This document shows, piece after piece, positions 10,963 through 22,600 of a DNA stretch of 64,000 bases; the stretch's first letter is position 1, and the number at the start of each line of letters is the position of its first letter. The DNA comes from CAIVAT01 sp037128705 (GTDB lineage Bacteria > Bacteroidota > Bacteroidia > Bacteroidales > FEN-979), in NCBI GenBank assembly GCA_037128705.1, contig JBAXVX010000014.1, forward strand, positions 1-64,000, written 5' to 3'. Under the pieces are notes generated by a model. It was not told the origin of the DNA, made no database searches, and saw nothing but the letters and a program-made list of their open reading frames with translations. Made by a program: the position numbers and the translations under genes.

Positions 10963-10970
10963 TACTTTTG
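10963..10970 (+). promoter_or_regulatory. -7 box of the ppdK promoter
   Basis: TACTTTTG followed by C matches TAnnTTTG, 26 bp upstream of the first possible ppdK start. No matching -33 element is evident. Confidence 0.5.
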
Positions 10971-10996
10971 CGGCTTCAAATTTTTCACTAACCTAA

Positions 10997-13822
10997 ATGA
11001 TGTCAATTATGGCAAAACAAGCTAAAGAAAACAAGTACGTCTACTATTTTGGTGGTAAAAAAGCCGAAGGAACGGCCGAAATGAAGAATCTGCTTGGCGG
11101 AAAAGGTGCGAACCTCGCCGAGATGGTCAATATCGGACTTCCTGTGCCTGCCGGTTTCACAATTACTACAGAGGTTTGTACTTACTATCAGCAAAACAAA
11201 AAAACATATCCAAAAGAATTGAAGAAACAGGTTGCCGACAGCCTGAAAGCAACTGAAAAAGAGATGGGGGCCATTTTTGGCGATAAGAACAACCCCCTCC
11301 TGGTTTCAGTTCGTTCCGGGGCACGCGCCTCCATGCCCGGCATGATGGAAACTGTATTGAATGTTGGATTGAATGATATCACCCGTGAGGGACTGATAAA
11401 GAAGACAAAAAACCCGCGCTTCGTTTATGACTCACAGCGCCGTCTCATCCAGATGTATTCTGATGTGGTGATGGAAAAAGCTGCCGGCATTGAGCCCAAG
11501 GAGGGACAGGGTGTTCGCGTTCAGCTTGAAAAGGAACTTCATAAAATGAAGGAAAAAAGAGGGGCAAAAAGTGATACAGATCTTACATCGGAGGATCTCA
11601 AAACCCTGATCGACATTTATAAGAAAAAAGTCAAGGAAGTTCTTGGCAAATCATTCCCTGAAGACCCGATGGAACAGCTCTGGGGAGCTGTTGGTGCTGT
11701 ATTCTCAAGCTGGAACGGCAAGCGTGCCATCTCCTATCGTCGTTTCGAAGGCATTCCCGATGAATGGGGAACTGCCGTTAACGTTCAGTCGATGGTCTTC
11801 GGCAACATGGGCGATACCTCAGCTACCGGTGTCGCTTTTACCCGTAACCCGGCCACAGGCGAAAATTATTTCTATGGCGAATGGCTGGCCAATGCCCAGG
11901 GAGAAGATGTTGTTGCAGGTATCCGCACCCCGAACCCCATCAACGAAATTGGCAAGAATGAGCATACGATGAAGCTGGAATCACTGGAAACAGCGATGCC
12001 GGTTGTTTACAAAGCACTTCATAAGATTGAACGCTCCCTCGAGAAACATTACCGCAACATGCTCGACATCGAGTTTACCATCCAGGATGGAAAGCTTTAC
12101 ATGCTCCAGTGCCGCGTTGGAAAACGCAACGGACCTGCAGCTGTAAAAATGGCTGTTGACATGTTCAATGAAAAGCTGATCACCAAGGAAGAGGCTGTTT
12201 CACGTGTTGAACCCTCACAGCTGGATGAACTGCTTCACCCGATCCTTGATCCGAAGGCTGAAAAGAGCACCAAGCCGATGGCCAAAGGTCTTCCTGCCGG
12301 TCCCGGCGGATCAACCGGGCAGATCGTCTTTAATTCGGAGGATGCCGTTGCATGGGCAAAGAAAGGCAAAACCGTGATCCTGGTCCGTGAAGAGACCAAC
12401 CCCGAAGACATTGAAGGCATGCGCGCTGCACAGGCCATCCTCACCGCACGTGGCGGTATGACCTCTCACGCAGCTCTCGTAGCCCGCGGTTGGGGCAAAT
12501 GCTGCATCGTAGGTGCCGGTGGACTGAAGATCGAAGCTTCGAAGAAAACGATGAAAATCGGCGATATCACACTGAAAGAGGGTGATTACATTTCACTGAA
12601 CGGCTCCAAAGGATACATCTACAACGGACAGTTGCCGATGATCAAGGCCGCCGAAGAGAATCCCGATTTCCAGGCTTTCATGAAATTGTGCGATGCTGTT
12701 CGCACCATGAAGATCCGCACCAACGCCGACACGCCCGAAGATGCTAAAAAAGCTCGTGCTTTTGGTGCCGAAGGGATCGGACTGTTCCGCACCGAGCATA
12801 TGTTCTATGGAAAGAATGCCGAAAAGCCTCTCTTCCTGCTCCGCAAGATGATCGCTTCGAAATCGGAGGAAGAACGCCGCAAGGCATTGAACGAACTCTA
12901 TCCTTTTGTAAAGGAGGACATCAAGCAGACCCTGGCTGCCATGGACGGATATCCTGTTACCATCCGCACCCTCGACCCGCCCCTGCATGAATTCATCCCG
13001 CAGAACGAAGATGCCCGCAAAAAGATTGCCGACAGCCTGAAAATTTCAAAGGAAGAATTCGACCGCCGTGCCGATGCACTGCATGAAACCAACCCGATGA
13101 TGGGTCACCGTGGCGTTCGCCTGGGCATCACCTATCCTGAAATCACCGAGATGCAGGTTCGCGCCATCTTTGAAGCGACTGCAGAATTGCTGAAGGAGAA
13201 GAAAAAGGTGTTCCCTGAAATCATGATCCCGGTAACCTGTACCGAGAAGGAGCTGAAACATCAGTATGTGATCATCGACACCATTTATGCAGAGGTTTGC
13301 AAGAAGTTCAAAATGAAGGAAATTCCGCACATGGTTGGAACCATGATCGAAATTCCGCGTGCTGCCCTCACCGCCGATAAAATTGCGGAAACAGCCACCT
13401 TCTTCTCCTTTGGAACCAACGACCTCACCCAGATGACCTTTGGTTTTTCACGCGACGACATCGGTGGATTTGTTCCCGAATATGTTGAGCAGAAGATCCT
13501 CCCGGTTGATCCTTTCCAGGTGATCGATTTCGATGGTGTTGGTCAGCTCATGAGGATGGCCGTTGAAAAGGGCCGTTCGACACGCAAAGACCTGAAGATC
13601 GGGATCTGCGGCGAACATGGCGGCGAACCTGCTTCCGTTGAATTCTGCCATTCGCTGGGATTCAATTACGTAAGCTGTTCACCGTTCCGCGTACCCATTG
13701 CACGTTTGGCTGCAGCCCATGCTGTTATAAAACAGAAAAAAGCGGCTGCAACTTCAAAACCGGCAGTAAAAAAAGCAGTTGCCACAAAACCTGCCGTAAA
13801 AAAGGTCGTAAAGAAAAAGTAA
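10997..13822 (+). CDS. ppdK: pyruvate, phosphate dikinase
   Basis: A 941-residue PPDK that interconverts pyruvate, ATP and phosphate with PEP, AMP and pyrophosphate. It has an N-terminal ATP-grasp region (LLGGKGANLAEM, SVRSGARASMPGMMETVLN), a central swivelling domain with the phosphorylated His491 (GGMTSHAALVARGWG) and a C-terminal PEP/pyruvate barrel with CGEHGGEP. After the barrel the protein runs on through about 30 residues rich in Lys, Ala, Pro and Val, not typical of the family. MAKQAKENKYVYYF at 11009 is an equally plausible start. In anaerobic Bacteroidota this enzyme usually works in pyrophosphate-linked glycolysis. A strong terminator follows at 13842. Confidence 0.96.
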   Translation: MMSIMAKQAKENKYVYYFGGKKAEGTAEMKNLLGGKGANLAEMVNIGLPVPAGFTITTEVCTYYQQNKKTYPKELKKQVADSLKATEKEMGAIFGDKNNPLLVSVRSGARASMPGMMETVLNVGLNDITREGLIKKTKNPRFVYDSQRRLIQMYSDVVMEKAAGIEPKEGQGVRVQLEKELHKMKEKRGAKSDTDLTSEDLKTLIDIYKKKVKEVLGKSFPEDPMEQLWGAVGAVFSSWNGKRAISYRRFEGIPDEWGTAVNVQSMVFGNMGDTSATGVAFTRNPATGENYFYGEWLANAQGEDVVAGIRTPNPINEIGKNEHTMKLESLETAMPVVYKALHKIERSLEKHYRNMLDIEFTIQDGKLYMLQCRVGKRNGPAAVKMAVDMFNEKLITKEEAVSRVEPSQLDELLHPILDPKAEKSTKPMAKGLPAGPGGSTGQIVFNSEDAVAWAKKGKTVILVREETNPEDIEGMRAAQAILTARGGMTSHAALVARGWGKCCIVGAGGLKIEASKKTMKIGDITLKEGDYISLNGSKGYIYNGQLPMIKAAEENPDFQAFMKLCDAVRTMKIRTNADTPEDAKKARAFGAEGIGLFRTEHMFYGKNAEKPLFLLRKMIASKSEEERRKALNELYPFVKEDIKQTLAAMDGYPVTIRTLDPPLHEFIPQNEDARKKIADSLKISKEEFDRRADALHETNPMMGHRGVRLGITYPEITEMQVRAIFEATAELLKEKKKVFPEIMIPVTCTEKELKHQYVIIDTIYAEVCKKFKMKEIPHMVGTMIEIPRAALTADKIAETATFFSFGTNDLTQMTFGFSRDDIGGFVPEYVEQKILPVDPFQVIDFDGVGQLMRMAVEKGRSTRKDLKIGICGEHGGEPASVEFCHSLGFNYVSCSPFRVPIARLAAAHAVIKQKKAAATSKPAVKKAVATKPAVKKVVKKK

Positions 13823-13841
13823 CCTTTAGACTACCACAATT

Positions 13842-13876
13842 AAGAAGGCTGATCCGGAAACGGATCGGCCTTCTTT
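13842..13876 (+). terminator. terminator after ppdK
   Basis: A 15-bp stem with one G-T pair (13842-13856 with 13861-13875) is closed by a GAAA tetraloop. The stem begins AAGAAGG and ends CCTTCTT, giving an A/T-rich base rather than a long T tract. Confidence 0.85.
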
Positions 13877-13937
13877 AATTTGGCCCGTTGAATTTCACAT
13901 TTTATTCCTAACTTGGCCAACTCAAGGAACGCTGAGC

Positions 13938-15899
13938 ATGCGCATGAAGAAACTCATATTACTTTCTATATTTGCTCTTATTTTTAGGCCAACCATTTTT
14001 GCATTACCGGCGAAGACAGATTCCATTCCGATTATTAAGCATCTTGTAACAACCAGTATCCCTGCAGATTTAAAATTAAAGTTTCTCAATACTTTATGTG
14101 CTAAATACTGGAATGCTGATCCCGACAGCGCCATCCGGTATGGATGGCTCGGACTTCCGCTTTTAAAGGAAAAGGTGGCTCCGCGAAATGCTGCCTACCT
14201 TCATTTTGCACTTGGAATGGCCTGGGAAAACAAGGGGGACTTTGACAGTTCCCACTGGTATCTGAACCGGGCGGCAAGACTTTTCACCGAAATGGGTGAG
14301 GAGAGGTTATATTATCGTTCAATTGAGCAAATCGGCAGTTTATTCCGGATCATGGGTCAGTATGATACAGCGATTGTTCTTATGAATAAGGCGTTGGATT
14401 ATTTTAAAAGCACCCACGACAATTTTCAGATTATGTCATCCCTTTATAATATCGGCAGTGTTTATATTGAGAAGAACCGGTTAATCAAAGCGCTGGAATA
14501 CTATCAGGCGTCCGCCGCCTTCGATAGCGTGCTGAAGGATACCTCCGTAATGGCCACGCACATGTTTGGTATCGGAACAATTTATCTCAACCTTGGCAAT
14601 CTTTTCAAACAATTTGATAAAGAAAGATCGCGAAACTACTTTTCAATAAGCCAGAAGTATTACCACGATTGTGCCCTGTTATTTCTCAAATCGTCTCACA
14701 AAACAGGGTTTTGCTTTACCTCGATGAGTTTGCTCTCCTCTTATATTGGTGCGGGAATGATGGATCAGGCAGATTCCCTGTTAAATGCTGATTCAACATG
14801 CCTCTCCTTTCCCGATCCCAGAATTTCGGCGAGTTTCCGAATGTCAAAGGCCCAAATGCTTAATTTAAATGGAAAAAAATCAGAAGCGCTTGCGTTATTG
14901 AAGCTGGTTGCCGGATCAAAAGAAGAGATCAGGATCCTTCCAGAGTTTCATGAAGCCATGCTGTTCATGGCCAGTTTGATGCGGGAGAGCGGTAAGAGCG
15001 ACAGCGCATGGAAATTGGCCCAGGTAAGCCTTGCCTGGGGAAGAAAGAAATCTGTTTACCCTGTTGCCTACCAGGCGCTGAACCTGATGTCAAACTGGTT
15101 TAATGAGGAGGGAAAATATGCCCAGGCCCTGGCTTCGAACCGGGAAGCAACTCTTTATAAAGATTCGATCCTTTCTGATATAGGAAAAGAGATCTTCGAT
15201 GAAACGGAACTGAAATTCAAAAACCAGGTGCTTCGAACCGAGTTGAAAAATCTGAAAGCGAAACAGGAACTTCAAAAATTCCGGAACCTGGTTATCAGTT
15301 TGGCAGGAATAGCCGCCATCCTTATTCTGATCCTGGTCATCTCGTGGCTGCTTGCCCGACAAAAAACAATCAACAGGAACCGCGTCGCAGTTGAACAAAA
15401 AATGCATATCCTGGAACAGGAAAGGATTATCCGCGAATCGGAAATGGAAAACCTTCACCTGGCCATGCAATTAAAGGAACAGGAGTTGATTTTCCATACC
15501 CTGAAAAGTACTGATCTAAGCCAGATAAACCGCTCCATTAAAGAAAAACTGGGTGCTTTTCAATTTCGTTTACCAAAGAAGAAGGACCAGGATGATTTCA
15601 ATCAGGCGCTTGCTGAAATCCACCGTGAAGCAAAACAGGATCCATTGGCCGATTTTGAACAGATGTTCCTTCAGATGCATGGCGATTTTTATGAGAAGCT
15701 ACTCGCAAAGTGTCCTGACTTTACAAAAACGGAGTTACAAATCTGTGCGCTGTTGCGTCTGAATCTATCTTCAAAAGATATTGCCCGCCTCGTGAATCTT
15801 ACTGCGGCCTCCATTGATGTAACGCGCTCCCATATCCGAAAAAAACTTGAACTTGATCAGAGTCAGAGCCTTTCCAGCTACCTGATCCTGTTGGCATAA
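13938..15899 (+). CDS. membrane TPR regulator with C-terminal LuxR-type HTH
   Basis: A 653-residue protein with a signal peptide (about 1-22), multiple TPR helical pairs (about 40-420; for example GDFDSSHWYLNRAARLF and MGQYDTAIVLMNKALDYF), a single membrane helix (about 451-471), a cytoplasmic coiled coil (about 475-530) and a C-terminal helix-turn-helix near 596-640 (TKTELQICALLRLNLSSKDI). The Bacteroidota carry many such one-component regulators, with a periplasmic TPR sensor joined through the membrane to a DNA-binding domain. The signal and targets are unknown. A possible promoter (TTG at 13888, TAACTTGG at 13909) lies upstream. The gene lies just before the orphan receiver and giant surface protein and may control them. 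MKKLILL at 13944 is an alternative start. Confidence 0.8.
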   Translation: MRMKKLILLSIFALIFRPTIFALPAKTDSIPIIKHLVTTSIPADLKLKFLNTLCAKYWNADPDSAIRYGWLGLPLLKEKVAPRNAAYLHFALGMAWENKGDFDSSHWYLNRAARLFTEMGEERLYYRSIEQIGSLFRIMGQYDTAIVLMNKALDYFKSTHDNFQIMSSLYNIGSVYIEKNRLIKALEYYQASAAFDSVLKDTSVMATHMFGIGTIYLNLGNLFKQFDKERSRNYFSISQKYYHDCALLFLKSSHKTGFCFTSMSLLSSYIGAGMMDQADSLLNADSTCLSFPDPRISASFRMSKAQMLNLNGKKSEALALLKLVAGSKEEIRILPEFHEAMLFMASLMRESGKSDSAWKLAQVSLAWGRKKSVYPVAYQALNLMSNWFNEEGKYAQALASNREATLYKDSILSDIGKEIFDETELKFKNQVLRTELKNLKAKQELQKFRNLVISLAGIAAILILILVISWLLARQKTINRNRVAVEQKMHILEQERIIRESEMENLHLAMQLKEQELIFHTLKSTDLSQINRSIKEKLGAFQFRLPKKKDQDDFNQALAEIHREAKQDPLADFEQMFLQMHGDFYEKLLAKCPDFTKTELQICALLRLNLSSKDIARLVNLTAASIDVTRSHIRKKLELDQSQSLSSYLILLA

Positions 15900-16154
15900 A
15901 AACACAGACACTCAATCTGCGCCTTTTCCGACCTTATGCTTTTCTTAATGACCTCTATAACAGATTAACAATCTGATATATAAATCCTGTATTTTTTCCT
16001 TACTCATCAGATCCCCTGTTAAAAATAATGATTTAACTGTTTGATTTTATGATAACTGTGCAACATTCATAGAAACTCATAAGATTATTCAATGGGTTGA
16101 AGTTAGGATGGACGATGGATCCAAATGTAAATTCGCCACTTCTTAATTCCGCAT
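15900..16154. other. intergenic, 255 bp, A/T-rich, no gene seen
   Basis: No conserved open frame, tRNA or strong hairpin was recognised. A weak TAAATTCG box occurs about 25 bp before the receiver gene and could serve the receiver and surface-protein pair. Confidence 0.5.
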
Positions 16155-16574
16155 ATGGATACCAACAATATTCCTACTTGTTCCATTCTGATCGTCCGAA
16201 CGGATGAATCCTCTTCATCACAACTTTCTATGGCGCTGTCGAAGACCGGATTCAATGTCATAAACGCCCATAACGGATATGAAGCAGTCCGTTTTTTACA
16301 AGAAAGGAAGGATATTGTGATCGCGATACTCGACACCGACCTTCCCGACATAAACGGGTATGAAGTAACCCGGATAATTCGAAAATCAGGAAAAGCAAAT
16401 TTGGTCATCATTCTTTTAGCATGGTTCAGTGTTCAATCACTTGAAGCAGGAAATGCAGTTGGATGCAATGAACTGATTGCTAAACCGATAAACACAGAAG
16501 AGCTGGTTGAAATCGCGATGAAATGGAGAAGTACAAAGCATGCCTTAAAACCTGAAAAAATAAAATCAAGATAA
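16155..16574 (+). CDS. stand-alone receiver domain protein, degenerate active site
   Basis: A 139-residue response-regulator receiver with no output domain. The phospho-acceptor Asp60 (ILDTDLPDINGYE) and Lys110 (LIAKPI) are present. The two acidic metal-binding residues that normally follow the first strand are replaced by Arg15-Thr16 (ILIVRTDE), and the switch Thr/Ser is Ala89 (IILLAWF). Phosphorylation by the standard mechanism is therefore doubtful. No histidine kinase is nearby. It lies 28 bp upstream of the giant T9SS protein and is probably co-transcribed with it. Confidence 0.75.
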   Translation: MDTNNIPTCSILIVRTDESSSSQLSMALSKTGFNVINAHNGYEAVRFLQERKDIVIAILDTDLPDINGYEVTRIIRKSGKANLVIILLAWFSVQSLEAGNAVGCNELIAKPINTEELVEIAMKWRSTKHALKPEKIKSR

Positions 16575-16602
16575 GAAAATCAAAACTAACAAACAGTACC
16601 CC

Positions 16603-19600
16603 ATGAAAAAAAACATTCTTTATGTAATCATGACCGCAGCGATCATGATTCAATTTATTCACCCAGTGGCAGTAGCCCAGACGTACATTTCTGTTGACGT
16701 AACCGGGTTTAATCAGAAGCTCATTGCCAATGGCGTTGGAAGCGGGTCAAACCATCAGGCCCTGGCGACCACCTCGACCACCTTCGATGCTTTGGGGGTT
16801 GGTTCATCTCATGTGATGTATTCAACTAATTTCAGAGGTGACCTGAATCCTTCCACTGCACCACCTTATGGTCTGCCATCCAATGGAGTGATTACCAGTG
16901 TAAACCTGGCCGGAGCAATATACAATCTGGAAAGCTTCACCGTAAACAACACTTTGCTACTCCTCAATTCAGGCGATATTGGGACGCTCACCTTAGTCAC
17001 TCCGGGGGTTTTCGAAAAAGTTGCCGTACTTGGTTCAAGTGCTTCAGGGGCATCGACTTTCAGTACTAAATTGAATTTCAGTGATGGAACCAATGCCACC
17101 TATTCATTTTCGGTACCCGATTGGTACGGTGGTGCCAGTTATGCAATTAAGGGCATCGGAAGAGTAAACCGCGTGCCTGACGGATCAACGCACACCTGGG
17201 ACCAATTCGACGGGGATGCCAGTAATCCACGGTTGTATGACAACCTGATCACGCTGACGGCAACAGATAAGGTGAAAATCTTGACCAGTATTACTTTTAC
17301 AAAAACATCAGCAGGAGGACGGACCGCCATTCTGGCCATCAATGGGGTGACACCTGAGGGGACAATCGGACCTACCACCACCATTGCGGCTACCAATGTT
17401 ACGGCAACCAGTTTCACAGCCAACTGGACTGCTTTTACAGGAGCTACCGGATATTATCTTGATGTAGCAACGAACAACACATTTACAACCTATGTCACTG
17501 GGTTTAACAACCTTTATGTTTCAGGGCAATCGACTTCTTCTTCAAGTGTCACTGGTTTGACACTCGGAGTAACATATTACTACCGGGTAAGGGTCAATAA
17601 TGGATTCGGCCCAGGGCCAAGTTCAAATACAACATCCGTTATCACGGGTGGCGGCAGTTGCATTAATCCAACCAATGGGGGTGTGATCGCTTCCAATCAA
17701 ACCGGGTGCACGCCTTTCACTCCGGCTGCATTTACAAGCACCTCCGCTCCAACAGGGCATACCGGCACACTTGAATTCAAATGGCAATCATCCGTAACCA
17801 GTTATTCCTCAGGTTTTACCGATATTTCATCCTCCAATTCAGCAACCTATTCTTCAGGTGCCCTTACCCAGTCAACATGGTTCAAACGCCTTGCGCGCGT
17901 AACCTGCAAGAGTGACTGGACCGGCGCTGCCGAATCGAATGTGATTGCAGTGACGGTATATCCAAGCGGTCAGGTGAACCAGCCTTCAAACCAGGATGTA
18001 AATAATGGAGGAACAACGACAGCTGTAAACTTTACCACAACCCAGACAGGTGGTACCACAACATATGCCTGGACCAACAATACACCATCGATTGGCCTTG
18101 CTGCAACTGGTTCAGGTAATATTGCTTCATTCATTGCTGTGAATACAGGTTCTTCACCCATTGTGGCAACCATTGTAGTCACCCCGACAATGACCAATGG
18201 TGAAATAAGTTGTGCAGGCCCGACCAAGACCTTTACCATCACAGTCAGCCCGACAATCCCGGAATGCATTAATCCTACCAATGGGGGTGAGATCGCTGCC
18301 AATCAAACCGGGTGTACCCCTTTCGCTCCGGCTGCCTTTACAAGCATTTCTGCACCAACCGGGCAGACAGGCACGCTTGAATACAAATGGCAATCATCCA
18401 CAACCAGTTCTTCCTCAGATTTTTCCGATATTTCCTCCTCCAATTCAGCCATCTTTACTTCAGGGGCCCTTACCCAGTCAACCTGGTTCAAGCGACTGGC
18501 ACGGGTAACCTGCAAGAGCGACTGGACCGGCGCTGCTGAATCGAATGTGATTGCAGTGACGGTTAATCCCAAAGGACAGGTTAATCATCCTGAAAGCCAG
18601 GCGGTTTGCCATGGCGAAGCGACTGCAGCCGTAGTCTTCGAGACCCTGAATAGCGGCGGGACCACAGTCTACACTTGGACAAACGACATTCCATCCATCG
18701 GACTGGCTGCTTCGGGAACCGGCAATATAGCATCATTCATTGCAACCAACACGACTCCGGGACCTCAGGTGGCGACCATCACCGTGACCCCGACCTACTC
18801 CAACGGGGGGGTAAGCTGTTCAGGAGATGCAAAAAGTTTTAAAATTACCGTCAACCCGCTGGTTCTGGCGAACCAGCTGGCAAGCCAGGTCATATGCAAT
18901 GCGGCCGCAACAACATCAGTAACCTTTGAAACCACCAATACCGGAGGAGTCTCCACCTATACCTGGACAAATAACACGCCATCCATCGGTCTGGCAGCCT
19001 CCGGAACCGGCGACATTGCTTCGTTTACGGCGGTCAATACCGGAACAGCGCCGGTTGTGGCTACCATCGTGGTAACACCAACCTTTACCAACGCCGGAAT
19101 CAGCTGTACAGGTGCTGCCAAATCGTTCACCCTCACCGTGAACCCCACGGCCCAGGTCGATCAGCCGGCAAGCCAGGTGGTGTGCAACACAGCTGCAACA
19201 ACGGCGGTCAGTTTTGGCACCGTAAACACCGGTGGTACAATGACCTATGCCTGGACAAACAACAATACCAGCATCGGGCTCGTCGCAACGGGAACCGGGA
19301 ATATTTCTGCATTCACGGCAATGAACACAGGTGCTGCGCCGGCAATCGCCACCATCCTTGTTACGCCAACCTTCACCAATGGTTCGGTGAGTTGCAGTGG
19401 CCCATCCAAGACCTTCCTCATTACCGTCAATCCAACCGGACAAGTGAACCAACCGGCCGACCAAATAGTTTGCAATGCAGCAAGTACTACCGCCGTTACC
19501 TTTGGGACAGTCAATACCGGAGGGACAACCACCTACACCTGGACAAACAACTCACCCGGCATCGGGCTCGGGGCATCGGGGACAGGGAGCATTCCTGCAT

Positions 19601-22600
19601 TCGTGGCAATGAACACAGGCACTGCTCCGGTTATCGCCACCATCATTGTAACACCAACCATCACCAATGGTTCGATGAGTTGCAGTGGTCCGTCGAAGAC
19701 CTTCCTCATTACGGTCAATCCAACAGGACAGGTGAATCTTCCTGCCGACCAGGATGTTTGCAGTACGATGAGTACTGCAGAGGTTACTTTTGGGACAGTC
19801 AATACCGGAGGTACAACCTTGTACACCTGGACAAATAACAATACCAGCATCGGGCTCGGGGCAACGGGAACAGGGAGTATTCCTGCATTCGTGGCAATGA
19901 ACACAGGCACTGCGCCGGCAATCGCCACCATCACTGTAACACCTACCATCACCAATGGTTCAGTGAGTTGCAGTGGTCCGTCGAAGACCTTCATCATTAC
20001 GGTCAACCCCCTTCCCATTCCCACGATCACAGGGGCAACCAGCCTCTGTTTCAATTCGGGATTTTATGACTATACGACTGAACCCGGTATGACAGGATAT
20101 GTTTGGACAGTCTCTGCCGGCGGAACAATCACTTATGGTGTAGGGACAAATCAAATACAGGTAAAATGGAACATAGCATCCGGGGCCCAAAGTGTGAGCG
20201 TAAGCTATACCAGCCCAGCAGGGTGCAGTGCAGGTATACCAACTAATTTGCCAGTAACTGTTAACCCAATCCCTGGCAATGCCGGAACCATCACCGGTGC
20301 AGCAGCTGTTTGTGGTGTTACACTGGGAGTATCTTATTCCATCACACCCATAGCCAATGCCCTTAACTACATCTGGACCGTACCGACCGGCGCAACCATT
20401 GCCAGCGGGGCCGGAACAACCAACATCACGGTAGATTACTCTGCAAATGCTGTCACAGGCAATGTTACCATCTACGGGAATAATCTGTGCGGGAATGGAA
20501 GCTCATCGAGCCTTTCTGTCGGGGTAGGTCTGTTACCAGGTCCAGGCGGCCCCATTGCCGGGCCCGCCGATGTTTGCAAATCAGCCAGCGGCATGATCTA
20601 TTCTGTTGACATCATTCCTTACACAACCGGTTACAACTGGACAGTTCCGGCAGGGGTCACGATCGTTTCAGGCGCCAATACCAAAGCCATCACCGTTAAT
20701 TTTGCCGAAAACGCGGTATCCGGAAATATTACAGTTTTCGGATCGAACCCCTGTGGTAATGGCGCAGTATCACCATCCTTCGCAATAACGATAAATCCAC
20801 CACCAGCAGCAGAGGCTGGAGACGACCGGGAAATTTGCCCGGAAGCCAGCACACAGATTGGAGCAGCAGCGGTACCTGGCAGTTCATATTCCTGGACCTC
20901 AGTTCCTCCCGGGTTTACTTCAACGCTTGCCAATCCAACCGTTTCTCCATCAGTAACAACATTCTACACCGTAGTAGAAACTTCCACGATAGGGTGTACA
21001 AACTCCAACATCGTGGTTGTTTCTATGAATCCTGTACCGGCAGCCGCAGCCGGGGCTGACCGGGGTATTTGTTCGAACATGAGCACCCAGCTGGGAACAA
21101 CAGCCGTGGCAGGCAGTACGTACCAATGGACCTCAAATCCTGCCGGTTTTACTTCAACCCTTTCCAATCCGACGGTCACGCCAGCTGAAACGACCACCTA
21201 TTCGGTTGTTGAAACAATCACCGCCACCGGATGCCACAACAGCAACAGTGTGGTTGTAACGTTGAATCCCCTGGTCGCAGCTGCAGGAGCAATCAACGGT
21301 CAAAATCTGATCTGCCCGGGGGGCAAGGGTATGATCTATTCTGTCGACGCCATCACCAATGCCACCTCCTACGTGTGGGCAGTTCCGACCGGAGCCACGA
21401 TTGTTTCAGGAGCAAATACCAATAGCCTATCGGTTGATTTTGCCACCAGCGGAATTTCAGGAAACTTTACTGTATATGGTGCAAATTCTTGTGGAAATGG
21501 GGCCGTATCGCCTGCCCTAACCGTGTCACTGAATCCCGTTCCCCCGGCCAAAGCGGGCGACGACCGTACGATCTGTCAGTATACCAACACCCAGATCGGC
21601 GCTGATGCAATTCCCTCATTGATCACCGCTGTTCCGACTGCCATCCTGATGAAAAGCGCCACCAGCGGGGGCAGTATAACCTCCAACGGGAATGTCAATA
21701 TAACAGCAAGAGGGGTTTGTTACAGCACATCAGCTAACCCCACAATTGCAGATCTTCACACCACGGATGGAACAGGAAACGGTTCTTTCGAAAGCAAGCT
21801 TGTAAATCTTACCCCGAAGACCAAGTACTATATAAAAGCTTATGCAACCAATGCAATTGGAACAGGTTACGGGAACGAGACTATTTTTAAAACAGATTCG
21901 GTGTTCCGATGTGGCAATATGTTAACCGATGAACGGGATGGAAAAGTATACCCTACTGTTCAGATCGGAGATCAATGCTGGTTTGCTAAAAACCTTAACG
22001 TTGGGACCAGAATCGATGCAAAAAATATTCAAGAAAATCACAACGCGATTGAAAAGTACTGTTTTACCAATGATGAAGCCGTCTGCAATGATTTCGGAGG
22101 TTTGTACATGTGGGACAATATGATGCAGTGGACACAAAAAGACAGTGCCCAAGGGATATGCCCACAGGGCTGGCATATTCCAAGTATCAAGGAATATGAT
22201 AAATTAACGGCTTATCTCGGTGGAAAAGATATAGCCGGTGCGAGGATAAAATCTACCGTATCATGGTACCAGCCTAATGTTGGGGCTAACAACAGCAGTG
22301 GTTTTTCCGGCCTGGGCGGGGGCTATGTTTCAAGATATATAGATCCAATAAATGGTCCAGGAGCAAACTTCCTGGGAAAACATAGTCATGGCAGATTTTG
22401 GACATCCTCTTCTACCGATAAAGCGACAAGATATTATTATGAAGCCCTTAACAACACAGGTACATTTCAATATGGATGGGATACTTGGGGGAACGTTCTG
22501 TCAAACTCAGTTAGGTGCATTTTAAATACCACCTCATCAGCCAATTATTCTCCGGAATTTTCTGAAATTGAAAATGAAAGTGAAGTGCAGATGGATCGCC

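Noticed and set aside
18916..19838. Long reverse- and forward-strand frames within the repeats of the surface protein
   Set aside because: They recur with the 288-bp unit and reflect its codon pattern in other frames.
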